64,000 nt of DNA, from assembly GCA_035547425.1 (NCBI GenBank), contig DASZUU010000049.1, positions 1 through 64,000 on the forward strand, given 5' to 3'. This DNA comes from Alloacidobacterium sp035547425. GTDB lineage: Bacteria > Acidobacteriota > Terriglobia > Terriglobales > Acidobacteriaceae. Below the pieces are notes generated by a model. It did no database searches. It worked only from the letters and a program-made list of their open reading frames with translations, and was not told the DNA's origin. Below, one piece after another: positions 15,956 through 23,436 of this stretch (within the stretch, counting starts at the first letter, position 1; each line of letters opens with the position of its first letter). Made by a program: the position numbers and the translations under genes.

Positions 15956-16753
15956 ATGAAATTTAGCGTGCTCGCAATTTGTCTGGCTTACTGTACAGCG
16001 ATCTGGCCACAAACAGCTTCTTCTACGCCGTCGTTTTCGATGCATGCAAGTATCAATCGAACCAACGATGGAATCGTAACCGTTACGGCCAATAGCACGC
16101 GACCGCTGTGGCAGGCACTTGATAGCGTCAGAAGACAATATGGTTGGACTGTGGATTACGAAGATCCTTTGTATTCATCCGATTCTGACCAAATTACCTC
16201 AGACTCAGTACATGGCCACTATCTCAAAGGCGGCTCGTTTGTGCCACGCTTCCAAGAACCAAAAAACAACTCCGCAAAGGAGGAACAGCGAGTTTTGCAA
16301 GAAGTTGTGGATCAGTACAACGGTCAATACCCAGGTAAATATCGTGTGTTAAAAATATCAGACTTTCGCTTTGATGTTGCACCGTCGCAGTCCATTCTCG
16401 ATCAACCTATAAAAATTGATAGTGAGACAAGGTCTCTGCGTGCCGAAGTCGATGAGATTGTAGCGTCTTTGACGAGGGCTACAGGAATTAAAGTTGAACA
16501 AGCTGGATTGATCGACAACGCTATGGAGCAAAATCAAATCTCGCTCAAGCATGCAAGCGCTGTACCTGCTAGGCAACTCCTCAATGAAGTCCTTAATCGC
16601 GTCCCGATCCAAAAAGTCTGGCTATTTACCTTCAATCCAGACGGAGGCACTGGCGCTGTTGGCATACAGACAACACAACTATGGACAACAAATGAGAATG
16701 GCAAGATTGCAGTGAAGACTTTATCAAACCCACGTCTTGCTTCTCAAAATTAG
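15956..16753 (+). CDS. secreted protein of unknown function, A+T-rich
   Basis: Not recognised. 265 residues with an N-terminal signal peptide (MKFSVLAICLAYCTAIWPQ). The mature part has FSMHASINRTNDGIVTVTANSTRPLWQALDSVRRQYGW. This resembles the short STN-like/secretin-type beta-alpha segments that start 'plwqaLd.v..qyGw', but the match is weak. The ATG at 15956 is preferred over an upstream GTG (15902) because it starts the signal peptide. Base composition is visibly more A+T-rich than the neighbours, and codon use differs, which suggests horizontal gain. It lies between the SDR terminator and the toxin-antitoxin pair. Confidence 0.65.
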   Translation: MKFSVLAICLAYCTAIWPQTASSTPSFSMHASINRTNDGIVTVTANSTRPLWQALDSVRRQYGWTVDYEDPLYSSDSDQITSDSVHGHYLKGGSFVPRFQEPKNNSAKEEQRVLQEVVDQYNGQYPGKYRVLKISDFRFDVAPSQSILDQPIKIDSETRSLRAEVDEIVASLTRATGIKVEQAGLIDNAMEQNQISLKHASAVPARQLLNEVLNRVPIQKVWLFTFNPDGGTGAVGIQTTQLWTTNENGKIAVKTLSNPRLASQN

Positions 16754-16829
16754 CAGGGTGAACCGTGCCGCCATTTTTGCCCGGAGTATTACTCGAGACA
16801 GCCTTACCTTAGAGGGTGTACATAGCCAA

Positions 16830-17237
16830 TTAATTTGCTCCGACGAGGAGAACCGACTCCATACGTGCAGCCTTGCTAAGGTCAGCGTCAAGCGTGGCAA
16901 GAGGCACGTTTTTTCTCAATGCAAGCTCCAGATAAGCAGCATCGTAGATCGAAAGCTTGTGCGTCCGGGCAAGGCGCAGGACTTCATCCGTTTCCGGAGT
17001 AATATCTATCTCGACGGAAAATACTGCAAGGTCCCTTAAAAAGGCAGCCGTATCTGCTTCGCTGAGACGCTTGCGCCTCTCATTCACGATGAGAATATTG
17101 CGTATCTCAAACCACCAGAGACTCGGCGCGATTGCCTGATCCGTTCGCATCCGCTCCAGGGCAGCATCGGCATCGGGATGCTGCTCGTCCTGAAATGCCC
17201 AGCACGCGGTGGTGGATGCGTCCAGCACAAAAGGCAT
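16830..17237 (-). CDS. vapC: type II toxin VapC (PIN-domain ribonuclease)
   Basis: 135-residue PIN domain, a Mg2+-dependent RNase that usually cleaves tRNA or rRNA when freed from its antitoxin. The acidic pocket is visible at D6 (FVLDAST), E44 (WWFEIRNIL), D99 (SIYDAAYLELA) and D117 (LATLDADL). The start ATG overlaps the antitoxin stop by one base (TGATG), the usual coupled arrangement. It converges with the A+T-rich orphan. Confidence 0.92.
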   Translation of the reverse strand: MPFVLDASTTACWAFQDEQHPDADAALERMRTDQAIAPSLWWFEIRNILIVNERRKRLSEADTAAFLRDLAVFSVEIDITPETDEVLRLARTHKLSIYDAAYLELALRKNVPLATLDADLSKAARMESVLLVGAN

Positions 17238-17482
17238 CAGCGCTTGCGCCCTTCGTCACGTGCTGAAAGCAGTTCCTCGACGGTGATAGAGGGAGCGCGT
17301 CGTCTGCGCTCCTGAATTCTGACTACCGCCTCGTTGATTTCCGCCTGACGACGATCAGTTTCCGGTATAAGCCGCGCAATCGGTTTGCCATGACGAGTAA
17401 TGACGAGCGTTGCGCCCCGTTCTACCTCATCCAGCAGTTCGGGCAAGTGTGTCTTGGCTTCTGACGCTTGAATTTGGCGCAT
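17237..17482 (-). CDS. type II antitoxin, Phd/YefM family
   Basis: 81 residues. The N-terminal DNA-binding part reads RQIQASEAKTHLPELLDEVERG with the typical LVITRHGKPIARLIP continuation. The charged C-terminus neutralises the toxin. The ATG at 17482 is chosen at the start of the family's domain; a longer frame would add 18 unrelated residues. No ribosome site is seen, because the upstream bases carry a 9-base direct repeat (17486-17507) that probably serves as its own operator. Confidence 0.9.
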   Translation of the reverse strand: MRQIQASEAKTHLPELLDEVERGATLVITRHGKPIARLIPETDRRQAEINEAVVRIQERRRRAPSITVEELLSARDEGRKR

Positions 17483-17485
17483 ATC

Positions 17486-17507
17486 ACTGGTCGATTCAAC
17501 TGGTCGA
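17486..17507. promoter_or_regulatory. direct-repeat operator of the toxin-antitoxin pair
   Basis: ACTGGTCGA occurs twice (17486-17494 and 17499-17507) with a 4-base gap, just before the antitoxin start. The half-sites also contain GTCGA(C). The location suits autorepression by the Phd/VapC complex. Confidence 0.5.
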
Positions 17508-17541
17508 CTTATTTTATCAGAAAACAAATTCCACAAAGACT

Positions 17542-17568
17542 AACGCCCCGGCCAAGAGCCGGGGCGTT
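17542..17568 (-). terminator. terminator of rplS
   Basis: 11-bp G+C-rich stem AACGCCCCGGC / GCCGGGGCGTT (17542-17552 with 17558-17568). It lies just past the rplS stop on the minus strand. The T-run is short (AGTCTTTG). Confidence 0.65.
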
Positions 17569-17591
17569 GTCGTAAATAAGTAGGAAGAGCT

Positions 17592-17945
17592 CTACGAGCG
17601 CTCGACTTCCTTAAGGCGAGCGGCCTTACCGCGAAGTCCGCGGAGGTAGAAGAGCTTGGCGCGGCGAACTTTAGCGCTGCGAATCTTCTCCACCTTGTCG
17701 ATAACCTTGGAGTTGAAAGGGAAAATACGCTCGACGCCCTGGCCGAAGCTCATCTTGCGGACAGTGAAGCTGCCCTGAGCGCCGTTCTTGCGGGCAATCA
17801 CGATGCCTTCAAATGCCTGGAGGCGCTCTTTATCGCCTTCTTTAATCTTGACTTGCACGCGCACTGTGTCGCCGGCGACGAAAGGAGGCAGGTCCGTGCG
17901 ATTCAACTTTTCGGCAAGGCGCTGCATGACTGGATGGATAGACAT
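17592..17945 (-). CDS. rplS: 50S ribosomal protein L19
   Basis: 117 residues. It starts SIHPVMQRLAEKLNRTDLPPF and continues VAGDTVRVQVKIKEGDKERLQAFEGIVIARKNGAQGSFTVRK, the L19 signature. L19 sits at the 30S-50S interface. GGAAAG lies upstream of the ATG. It is usually in a trmD-rplS(-rnhB) operon; here it stands alone with its own terminator. Confidence 0.98.
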   Translation of the reverse strand: MSIHPVMQRLAEKLNRTDLPPFVAGDTVRVQVKIKEGDKERLQAFEGIVIARKNGAQGSFTVRKMSFGQGVERIFPFNSKVIDKVEKIRSAKVRRAKLFYLRGLRGKAARLKEVERS

Positions 17946-18118
17946 TGTTCTTTCCTGCGATTGATTTCAGAACTTTTAGTTTACAACAAAATCCAGGATC
18001 CTGCCGCAGGATTCGCTCCCATGGTTCTATCAGCGATAGCAGCTTCGCGCCGTGAAGTTCTTTCTGCGGTTCGCCCTTGAGTCGAACACTTCACAAGATT
18101 TTGTGCTGTATAGTCAAT

Positions 18119-18538
18119 ATGATGGCGTCGAAAGTCCAGGTAGGTGCACGGCCGGAAGAGAAATCGCCCGGTTTTCCATATGCAGCGCTCATTCTCGGCT
18201 GGCTGGTTCCCGGTCTTGGCCATGTGCTCACAAAGCACTGGGTTCGTGCGGCACTCCTCTTTATCTCCATTACAGTGATGTTTACTCTCGGCGTCATGAT
18301 GCAGGGCCGGTTGTACCAGGCCAATACCGGCGATGTGCTGGATATGCTGGGCTTTGCCGGCGATCTTGGCTGCGGAGGGCTTTATGCTTTAGCCCGCATA
18401 TTCGACCTGGGACATGGAGCCATACAGACGGCGACCGCCGATTACGGAACAAAATTTATTGTCGTGGCCGGGCTGCTGAACATCATCTCTGCCGTCGATG
18501 CGCATAACCTTCGCATAGGCAGGAAGCCCGCATGCTAG
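18119..18538 (+). CDS. small membrane protein (DUF6677-like)
   Basis: 139 residues with about three hydrophobic segments: AALILGWLVPGLGHVLTKHW, then AALLFISITVMFTLGVMMQG, and one near FIVVAGLLNIISAVDAHNL. The 'GWLVPGLGHVL' and 'LLNIISAVDAHNLRIGRK' features resemble small acidobacterial membrane proteins of the DUF6677/TM2-like kind. The function is unknown. The first of two adjacent ATGs (18119) is taken. Its stop overlaps the next gene by 7 bases, so the two form an operon. Confidence 0.72.
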   Translation: MMASKVQVGARPEEKSPGFPYAALILGWLVPGLGHVLTKHWVRAALLFISITVMFTLGVMMQGRLYQANTGDVLDMLGFAGDLGCGGLYALARIFDLGHGAIQTATADYGTKFIVVAGLLNIISAVDAHNLRIGRKPAC

Positions 18539-18711
18539 CCCTTTCCCATTTTTCTGCCGTCCTGGTTTTTGCCACGTTTGCTTCCGTGGTCTTTGGCATC
18601 ACGCAGCGTACCAATCCGAAAGCCATGATCCGGTATGGGCTTTACTGCTGGGCCATGTTCGTCGGTATTGTGATTGCCGCCAGTTGGCTAATGTGGTTTA
18701 TTCGCCGCTAA
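18532..18711 (+). CDS. 59-residue membrane protein of unknown function
   Basis: Starts MLALSHFSAVLVFATFASVVFG and ends SWLMWFIRR. Two transmembrane helices are separated by a short basic loop (ITQRTNPKAMIRYG). The ATG lies inside the last codons of the preceding membrane gene (7-base overlap), which supports translation by coupling. Not recognised as a named family. Confidence 0.65.
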   Translation: MLALSHFSAVLVFATFASVVFGITQRTNPKAMIRYGLYCWAMFVGIVIAASWLMWFIRR

Positions 18712-18720
18712 GTCAATAAG

Positions 18721-19701
18721 TTACGACGACTGCGACCAGTGCTGGGCGCGGTCCCACACCATCGCGTCGAAAGAATGTTTTTCCACAAAGCCGATGCGTC
18801 GATAGAGCTCGACAGCATTGGTATTTTCTTCCGTGACCGTCAAAGTCAATCCGCGAAAACCACGCGCCCGCAGGTTTAAAGCGCACTCCTCGATCAGCCT
18901 TGAGCCCATCCCCAGTTTGCGTTGACGATTTGCGACGCAAACCTGGGTAATGTGCCCTACATCTTCCCGCACGCGCGAGCACAGCAAGATTCCGGTCAAT
19001 GAGCCATCCGAAGTGCGTACCAGCGAACGCGAGGATGCCGGATCGAACAGCCCGCAACCGGGAAAACGCACAATGTTATGCAAAAAGCGGAGAGAACCTG
19101 CTACCGAGCGGTACTGGTCATTGATAAGGCTGTCCAGATGACTGTCATAAGCGTCAACAATCAGATATCCCGCCGCGTGAAAGTCGCTTTCGCGCCACGG
19201 GAAAAGCGCAAATCCATCGGGAAATGCAGGTGCAGTTGCAGAAGGCTCAAATGCCGCGAGATCCAACTCCATAAAAAGACGGCGATACAGGCGGAAACCG
19301 GCGCTGCGGAAGATTTCAGAATGCAGCCCATGGGGATGCAGCAGCAGCTGGCATTCCACTCGATCAATGCCGGGAGAGTGTTGCAAAAGGTCAATAAGAT
19401 GGCTCAACAGCCGGGATTCCACATCGGCAGCTGCATCCGAAAGGGAAAAAACATCTCCAATGATGGCTTTGTGGTCTTCGTAGACGCAGAAGGCATAACC
19501 GCAGATGCGGCCATTTTCAACGGCTACATAGCCGGGTAAAACCCGCGAATCCAGGTATTGCAGCAGCAGATCGGCAGAAGAGCGGTAATCCCATTGCAGG
19601 CGCTCGCTCCACATGCGGCTTTCCTCTTCCAGCACCGGGCGCAGGCTGCTCGCGGAGAAGTGCCTTAGATCCAGAATTTCGAGCTGCACTGCGGAACTCA
19701 T
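18721..19701 (-). CDS. GNAT family N-acetyltransferase (two-domain)
   Basis: 326 residues, about twice a single GNAT unit. The C-terminal domain has the acetyl-CoA loop QVCVANRQRKLGMGSRLIEECA (Q/RxxGxG/A) and NTNAVELYRRIGFVEKHSF. The N-terminal half has a degenerate GNAT-like fold. The ATG at 19701 is taken over a GTG three codons upstream. The substrate is unknown. It converges with the small membrane-protein pair. Confidence 0.85.
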   Translation of the reverse strand: MSSAVQLEILDLRHFSASSLRPVLEEESRMWSERLQWDYRSSADLLLQYLDSRVLPGYVAVENGRICGYAFCVYEDHKAIIGDVFSLSDAAADVESRLLSHLIDLLQHSPGIDRVECQLLLHPHGLHSEIFRSAGFRLYRRLFMELDLAAFEPSATAPAFPDGFALFPWRESDFHAAGYLIVDAYDSHLDSLINDQYRSVAGSLRFLHNIVRFPGCGLFDPASSRSLVRTSDGSLTGILLCSRVREDVGHITQVCVANRQRKLGMGSRLIEECALNLRARGFRGLTLTVTEENTNAVELYRRIGFVEKHSFDAMVWDRAQHWSQSS

Positions 19702-19794
19702 AGATTCCACTCAATCGAGAAGCTGTTACAAGTATGGAGCCGCCCCGCGCAATCCAGAAATTTTGTCACAGGGCCCGACGAACTAAATACCGCT

Positions 19795-21546
19795 TTATTT
19801 CTCTGTCTGTGCCGCTACTGTGTACACGACAAGGTTCTGAGCAGGATACACGAAGAGAGGCTCATATCGTCTTCCGGTAAGCTTTTGGCGCAATTCGTCC
19901 ACATAAGACTCCCGTGCTACCAGAATATGTTGTCCGGCAGGAATGCCATCCATCTCATAATTCACTACTTTTTTGTCGCGGTAGAAGGAGAGCCCATACT
20001 CCATGTCCCGCCGGACTTTATAGACCGCGACCGTGCCGTCCGGAGGAACCATCTGCTGCAGAATGCGGGCAAGCGGCCTTGCCGAATAGGTGAGATCGAT
20101 AAGCTGCACCGTTCCCTTGGTGGACTTGACCTGGCCGAAGCCGAAGAAAGGGCCAACCCCGTAAAGAAACAGGACCAGAATGACGACAGGAATCATCGTG
20201 GCGATACGCAGGCGTTGAAGGCCGAAGCGCGCCACCGTAATAAGAATGAAAATGGCCGCGGCAAAGCCGGTGATGCCCGCCGCGATCAGGGCATTGGCAG
20301 GTGGCCATTTGTCCGAGTGCTGAATCAGCCTTGGCAACAGCAGAACCAGCATGGTGAGCCCTCCTGCAAGAAGCGCATGGAGGATGAGCAGCCACGGCTT
20401 GAGACCCCGCTCGCGCATACGGTTCAGGTAATCGCCGCTGAGAATGGTGATGGGAGGAATGGAGGGAAGAATATAGCCGGGCAGCTTGGAATCAGAAAAG
20501 GAAAAAAAGATGACCGGAATGAGCGCCCACAAAACCAGGAACTCGGGAAAGGCGTCGCCCGCGCGCTGATGTCCCATGTAATGGAACTTGGCCCGGCGCG
20601 CCCGCCACTCTGCAATCGACCCTCGTATAGCGTCGCTGAGGGCAGCGATGGCAATAACCGCCCAGGGCATCAGGCTCAGCACCAGCACGGGAATGTAATA
20701 CCAGAAGTGCTGCTCGTGCTCGAAGCGATTAGTAGCAAAGCGCTCAAGATTATGTTCAAGGAAAAAGATGCGCAGAAAATTCGGATTGCGCTTCTGCACG
20801 GCAATAAACCAGGGCAGCACCATCGCCAGATAGAGCACGATACCCGGCCACCAGACACTTCGCCGCAGAATGGACCACTCTTTACGCAGCGCTGCGAAAG
20901 CCGTGATGATCACAATCGCGAGAAAAGGAGCTACGGGCCCTTTGGCCAGCGTTGCCGCTCCGACAAAGAAATACAGGTCAAAAAGCCAGAATTTTCTATC
21001 CGTCTCATACCAGGCATACCAGCCGAGCATGCCGATACAGAACGGCGCGGCCAGCTGCATGTCCGTCGACGCGCCCCGGGCAAAGCTCAGGATTCCGGCA
21101 CACGATGCGGTTAATAATGCAGCATCCAGCTGCCCGCCGGGCCGAAAACGCCGCATATGCAGAAAAATGAGCGTGACCAGCACAAAAGCAAAGCTGGCTG
21201 AGGGGATTCGCGCCGACCAGTCGTGTACGCCGAACTCCCGGAAAGCAAACATGGCGCGCCAGTAGTAGAGCGCGGGCTTTTCCAGCCATGGCTTGCCGTA
21301 AAGAATAGGCGTGACGTAATCGTGACGGTCGAGCATTTCCCGCGCCACCTGTGCATAGCGCGGCTCATCGGCGCCCACCAGGCCGATTCCGGAGCCCCCG
21401 AAGATAGGCACCAGCCCATAAAAAAGGAAGAAGGCAGTAAACAAAAAAAGCGTAAATGTTTCCAGCGTCGTTCCCAGGAAAGGGAAGCGCGTCATGGCAG
21501 TCGTAGGATGAATGCGTAGCGCCTTGATGCTCTTGGAGATAGCCAC
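19795..21546 (-). CDS. GT39/ArnT-like membrane glycosyltransferase
   Basis: 583 residues with about 11-12 hydrophobic segments. The first periplasmic loop has ADEPRYAQVAREM (about 59-71), the DE motif of PMT/ArnT-type transferases that use polyprenyl-phosphate sugars. KPWLEKPALYYW follows and is also diagnostic. Likely role: glycosylation of lipid A, lipid or protein in the inner membrane. The frame opens with GTG at 21546; ATG 21495 (MTRFPFLGTTLE) is an alternative start. It lies downstream of nrnA and rbfA on the same strand (40-base gap), perhaps co-transcribed. Confidence 0.9.
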   Translation of the reverse strand: MAISKSIKALRIHPTTAMTRFPFLGTTLETFTLFLFTAFFLFYGLVPIFGGSGIGLVGADEPRYAQVAREMLDRHDYVTPILYGKPWLEKPALYYWRAMFAFREFGVHDWSARIPSASFAFVLVTLIFLHMRRFRPGGQLDAALLTASCAGILSFARGASTDMQLAAPFCIGMLGWYAWYETDRKFWLFDLYFFVGAATLAKGPVAPFLAIVIITAFAALRKEWSILRRSVWWPGIVLYLAMVLPWFIAVQKRNPNFLRIFFLEHNLERFATNRFEHEQHFWYYIPVLVLSLMPWAVIAIAALSDAIRGSIAEWRARRAKFHYMGHQRAGDAFPEFLVLWALIPVIFFSFSDSKLPGYILPSIPPITILSGDYLNRMRERGLKPWLLILHALLAGGLTMLVLLLPRLIQHSDKWPPANALIAAGITGFAAAIFILITVARFGLQRLRIATMIPVVILVLFLYGVGPFFGFGQVKSTKGTVQLIDLTYSARPLARILQQMVPPDGTVAVYKVRRDMEYGLSFYRDKKVVNYEMDGIPAGQHILVARESYVDELRQKLTGRRYEPLFVYPAQNLVVYTVAAQTEK

Positions 21547-21586
21547 GTTCTTTTTATGATTCCCGCAGTAAGGCTAACAGATTCGG

Positions 21587-22564
21587 TCAGGCAACTTCAT
21601 GAATCGCCGTCTTCAGGGTATTGCGTACCACGCCCAGGATTAATTCCATGGCCTCTGTGAGTGGCCCGTCAAGGGTACAGCCGCTGGCGTGATGATGACC
21701 GCCTCCGCCAAACTGCTCCGCAACCCGCGCGACATTCACATTGCCCTTGCTGCGAATGGAAAGCCGTACCTGGTGGTTGCTCAGTTCACGCAAAAAAATG
21801 GCAACATCTACGCCTGCAATGGCAATCGCATAGTTGGCCAGCCCTTCGCAATCCTCTTCCACGGCATAGGCGCGGAGCATGTCTTCATGCGTCACCCACA
21901 TCCATGCAATACGGCCATCGCGTCGTAAATTGGAAAGCGCCGCGCCCAGCAGCATCATCTTCGAAGTGGGATGAGAGAAGTAGACATCTTTTGCAATGGC
22001 CGCGGACCGGGCCCCATGCCGGACCAGCTCTGCTGCCAGCTCAAATGTGTGAGCCGTCGTGCCCTCATAGCAGAAGGAGCCGGTGTCGGTCAGGACCGCC
22101 GTATAGAGGCAGGTGGCCATCTCCGGCGTGATCCGCACACCGGCCAGCATGGCCAGCTCATAGATCATTTCCGCCACTGCGCAGGCCTTGGTGTCGATCC
22201 AGTTGACATAGCCAAATGTCCGTCCGCTGACATGATGATCGATATTGATAAGCCTGCGCCCTTCCAGTCCGCGCAGGCGCGAGCGTTCGATGCCGTCGCA
22301 TTCGAGCAGAATCACGGCATCGTAATCGCCTTCGACACGGGAAACCTGGCGAATCGCCGAGGCGCAGGGAAGCGAGCGATAGTTGAGCGGCACGCGGTCG
22401 GAAGAAACCATGTCCACCTGCTTGCCCAGCTGATCCAGCATCATCCCACAGGCCAGCATCGATCCGACAGCATCTCCGTCCGGTCGCGCATGCGCCGTCA
22501 CCAGGAAACGCTGGCTGCTGTCGATCGCCTGTAGAACTGCCTGGATGTTGTGCCGTTCTCCCAT
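21587..22564 (-). CDS. nrnA: bifunctional oligoribonuclease/pAp phosphatase NrnA (DHH family)
   Basis: 325 residues. The DHH phosphoesterase motifs are ARPDGDAVGSM (about 27), the NIDHHVSGRTFG block that names the family (about 107), and LTDTGSF (about 160). The C-terminal DHHA1 domain ends in FGGGGHHHASGC. NrnA degrades nanoRNAs and dephosphorylates 3'-phosphoadenosine 5'-phosphate, a product of sulfate assimilation. It follows rbfA by 22 bases, an arrangement common in bacteria. Confidence 0.95.
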   Translation of the reverse strand: MGERHNIQAVLQAIDSSQRFLVTAHARPDGDAVGSMLACGMMLDQLGKQVDMVSSDRVPLNYRSLPCASAIRQVSRVEGDYDAVILLECDGIERSRLRGLEGRRLINIDHHVSGRTFGYVNWIDTKACAVAEMIYELAMLAGVRITPEMATCLYTAVLTDTGSFCYEGTTAHTFELAAELVRHGARSAAIAKDVYFSHPTSKMMLLGAALSNLRRDGRIAWMWVTHEDMLRAYAVEEDCEGLANYAIAIAGVDVAIFLRELSNHQVRLSIRSKGNVNVARVAEQFGGGGHHHASGCTLDGPLTEAMELILGVVRNTLKTAIHEVA

Positions 22565-22588
22565 GATTCTCGCGCGTGATGAAATGTT

Positions 22589-22966
22589 CTATTCCGTAGC
22601 TGTTTTTTGCCTCTTCTTTGCACGACCCAGCAGCTCATCGATCCGCGCCTTCATCTTCTCGGAGCGGTCTATGTGGAACGTAAGCTCAGGGACATGTCGC
22701 ACCCCCATGCGTTCCAGCAGTTCGTGGCGGATATAGCCGCGAGCGGCCATCAATCCTTCCACGGTCTGGGTCTCTTCTTCCAATCCGCCGTCGACTGCCA
22801 CATAAATGAGCGCAGACTTGCCGCCCGGATTGAGCACAACCTGCGTGACATAGGCAAAACTGATCCGTGGATCGGACAGTTCGCCTTCTATCATGGCGCC
22901 GATCTCTTCGCGCAGCGCTTCCGCAACGCGGTCCTGGTGATACTTCCGTGCCCGTTGTTCCGGCAT
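22589..22966 (-). CDS. rbfA: ribosome-binding factor A
   Basis: 125 residues. The KH-like core reads RVAEALREEIGAMIEGELSDPR, then VTQVVLNPGGKSALIYVAV, and ends with VPELTFHIDRSEKMKARIDELL. RbfA helps 16S rRNA 5' maturation and 30S assembly. ATG 22966 has GGGGAAG about 7 bases upstream; a TTG two codons earlier is in frame. The usual upstream partners nusA and infB are absent, so this is a split version of the infB-rbfA-nrnA cluster. Confidence 0.95.
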   Translation of the reverse strand: MPEQRARKYHQDRVAEALREEIGAMIEGELSDPRISFAYVTQVVLNPGGKSALIYVAVDGGLEEETQTVEGLMAARGYIRHELLERMGVRHVPELTFHIDRSEKMKARIDELLGRAKKRQKTATE

Positions 22967-23436
22967 TCTCAACTTCCCCTGGTTAAACGATTGAGAATAT
23001 CAGACCAGACGGCTGAGATTGCACAAAAGTAAGCCAGGGACTAAAAAAATAATTTATATCGTGGATTAAGGTATTGAAAGGGTAGGAGATCGAGTTTTTC
23101 GCCGCAATGCAAAACGCCTGTGGACCATCGTCCACAGGCGTTTACAATTCAGTAGCCCTCCCCCAAGTGCTACTCAATGTTTTGAACTGTATCTGCCGGA
23201 AATATTCTTTGCCTATACCAATTTAGTTTTGAAACGCCGCATTGTCGTAACCATGGAAATGGTTACCTGCTCTGGCATTTCCGGCACGCCGGATGAGGCA
23301 GATATTTGCGGCGCTTCCCGAAAAGCGTAAGAATTCGCAACTTAGACAGAGACAAAGATTGATTTGCCCGGATAGAATGTTCGCGTTTACATTGCTATTC
23401 CCCAACCATCCTCAAAAAGGAGTAATTCGTAAGAAA
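22967..23436. other. intergenic region with an orphan hairpin and no recognisable gene
   Basis: 470 bases between divergent rbfA and the GH27 gene. It holds a strong isolated stem-loop at 23112-23143, a C-rich stretch CCTCCCCC at 23157, and the presumed promoter region of the GH27 gene. No tRNA fold and no convincing reading frame were found. Confidence 0.6.
23112..23143. terminator. isolated strong stem-loop, terminator-like
   Basis: 13-bp perfect stem AAACGCCTGTGGA / TCCACAGGCGTTT around the loop CCATCG. Read on the minus strand it ends GGCGTTTTGC. It is not next to the end of any gene: both neighbours point away from it. It may end an unrecognised small RNA. Confidence 0.5.

Noticed and set aside
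19885..21114. 409-residue open frame opposite the GT39 gene
   Set aside because: It is a shadow of G+C-biased third positions; the minus-strand frame carries the ADEPRYAQVAREM motif and membrane helices.
23223..23405. 60-residue minus-strand frame in the rbfA-GH27 gap
   Set aside because: No ribosome site, no motif, and it overlaps the upstream region of the GH27 gene.
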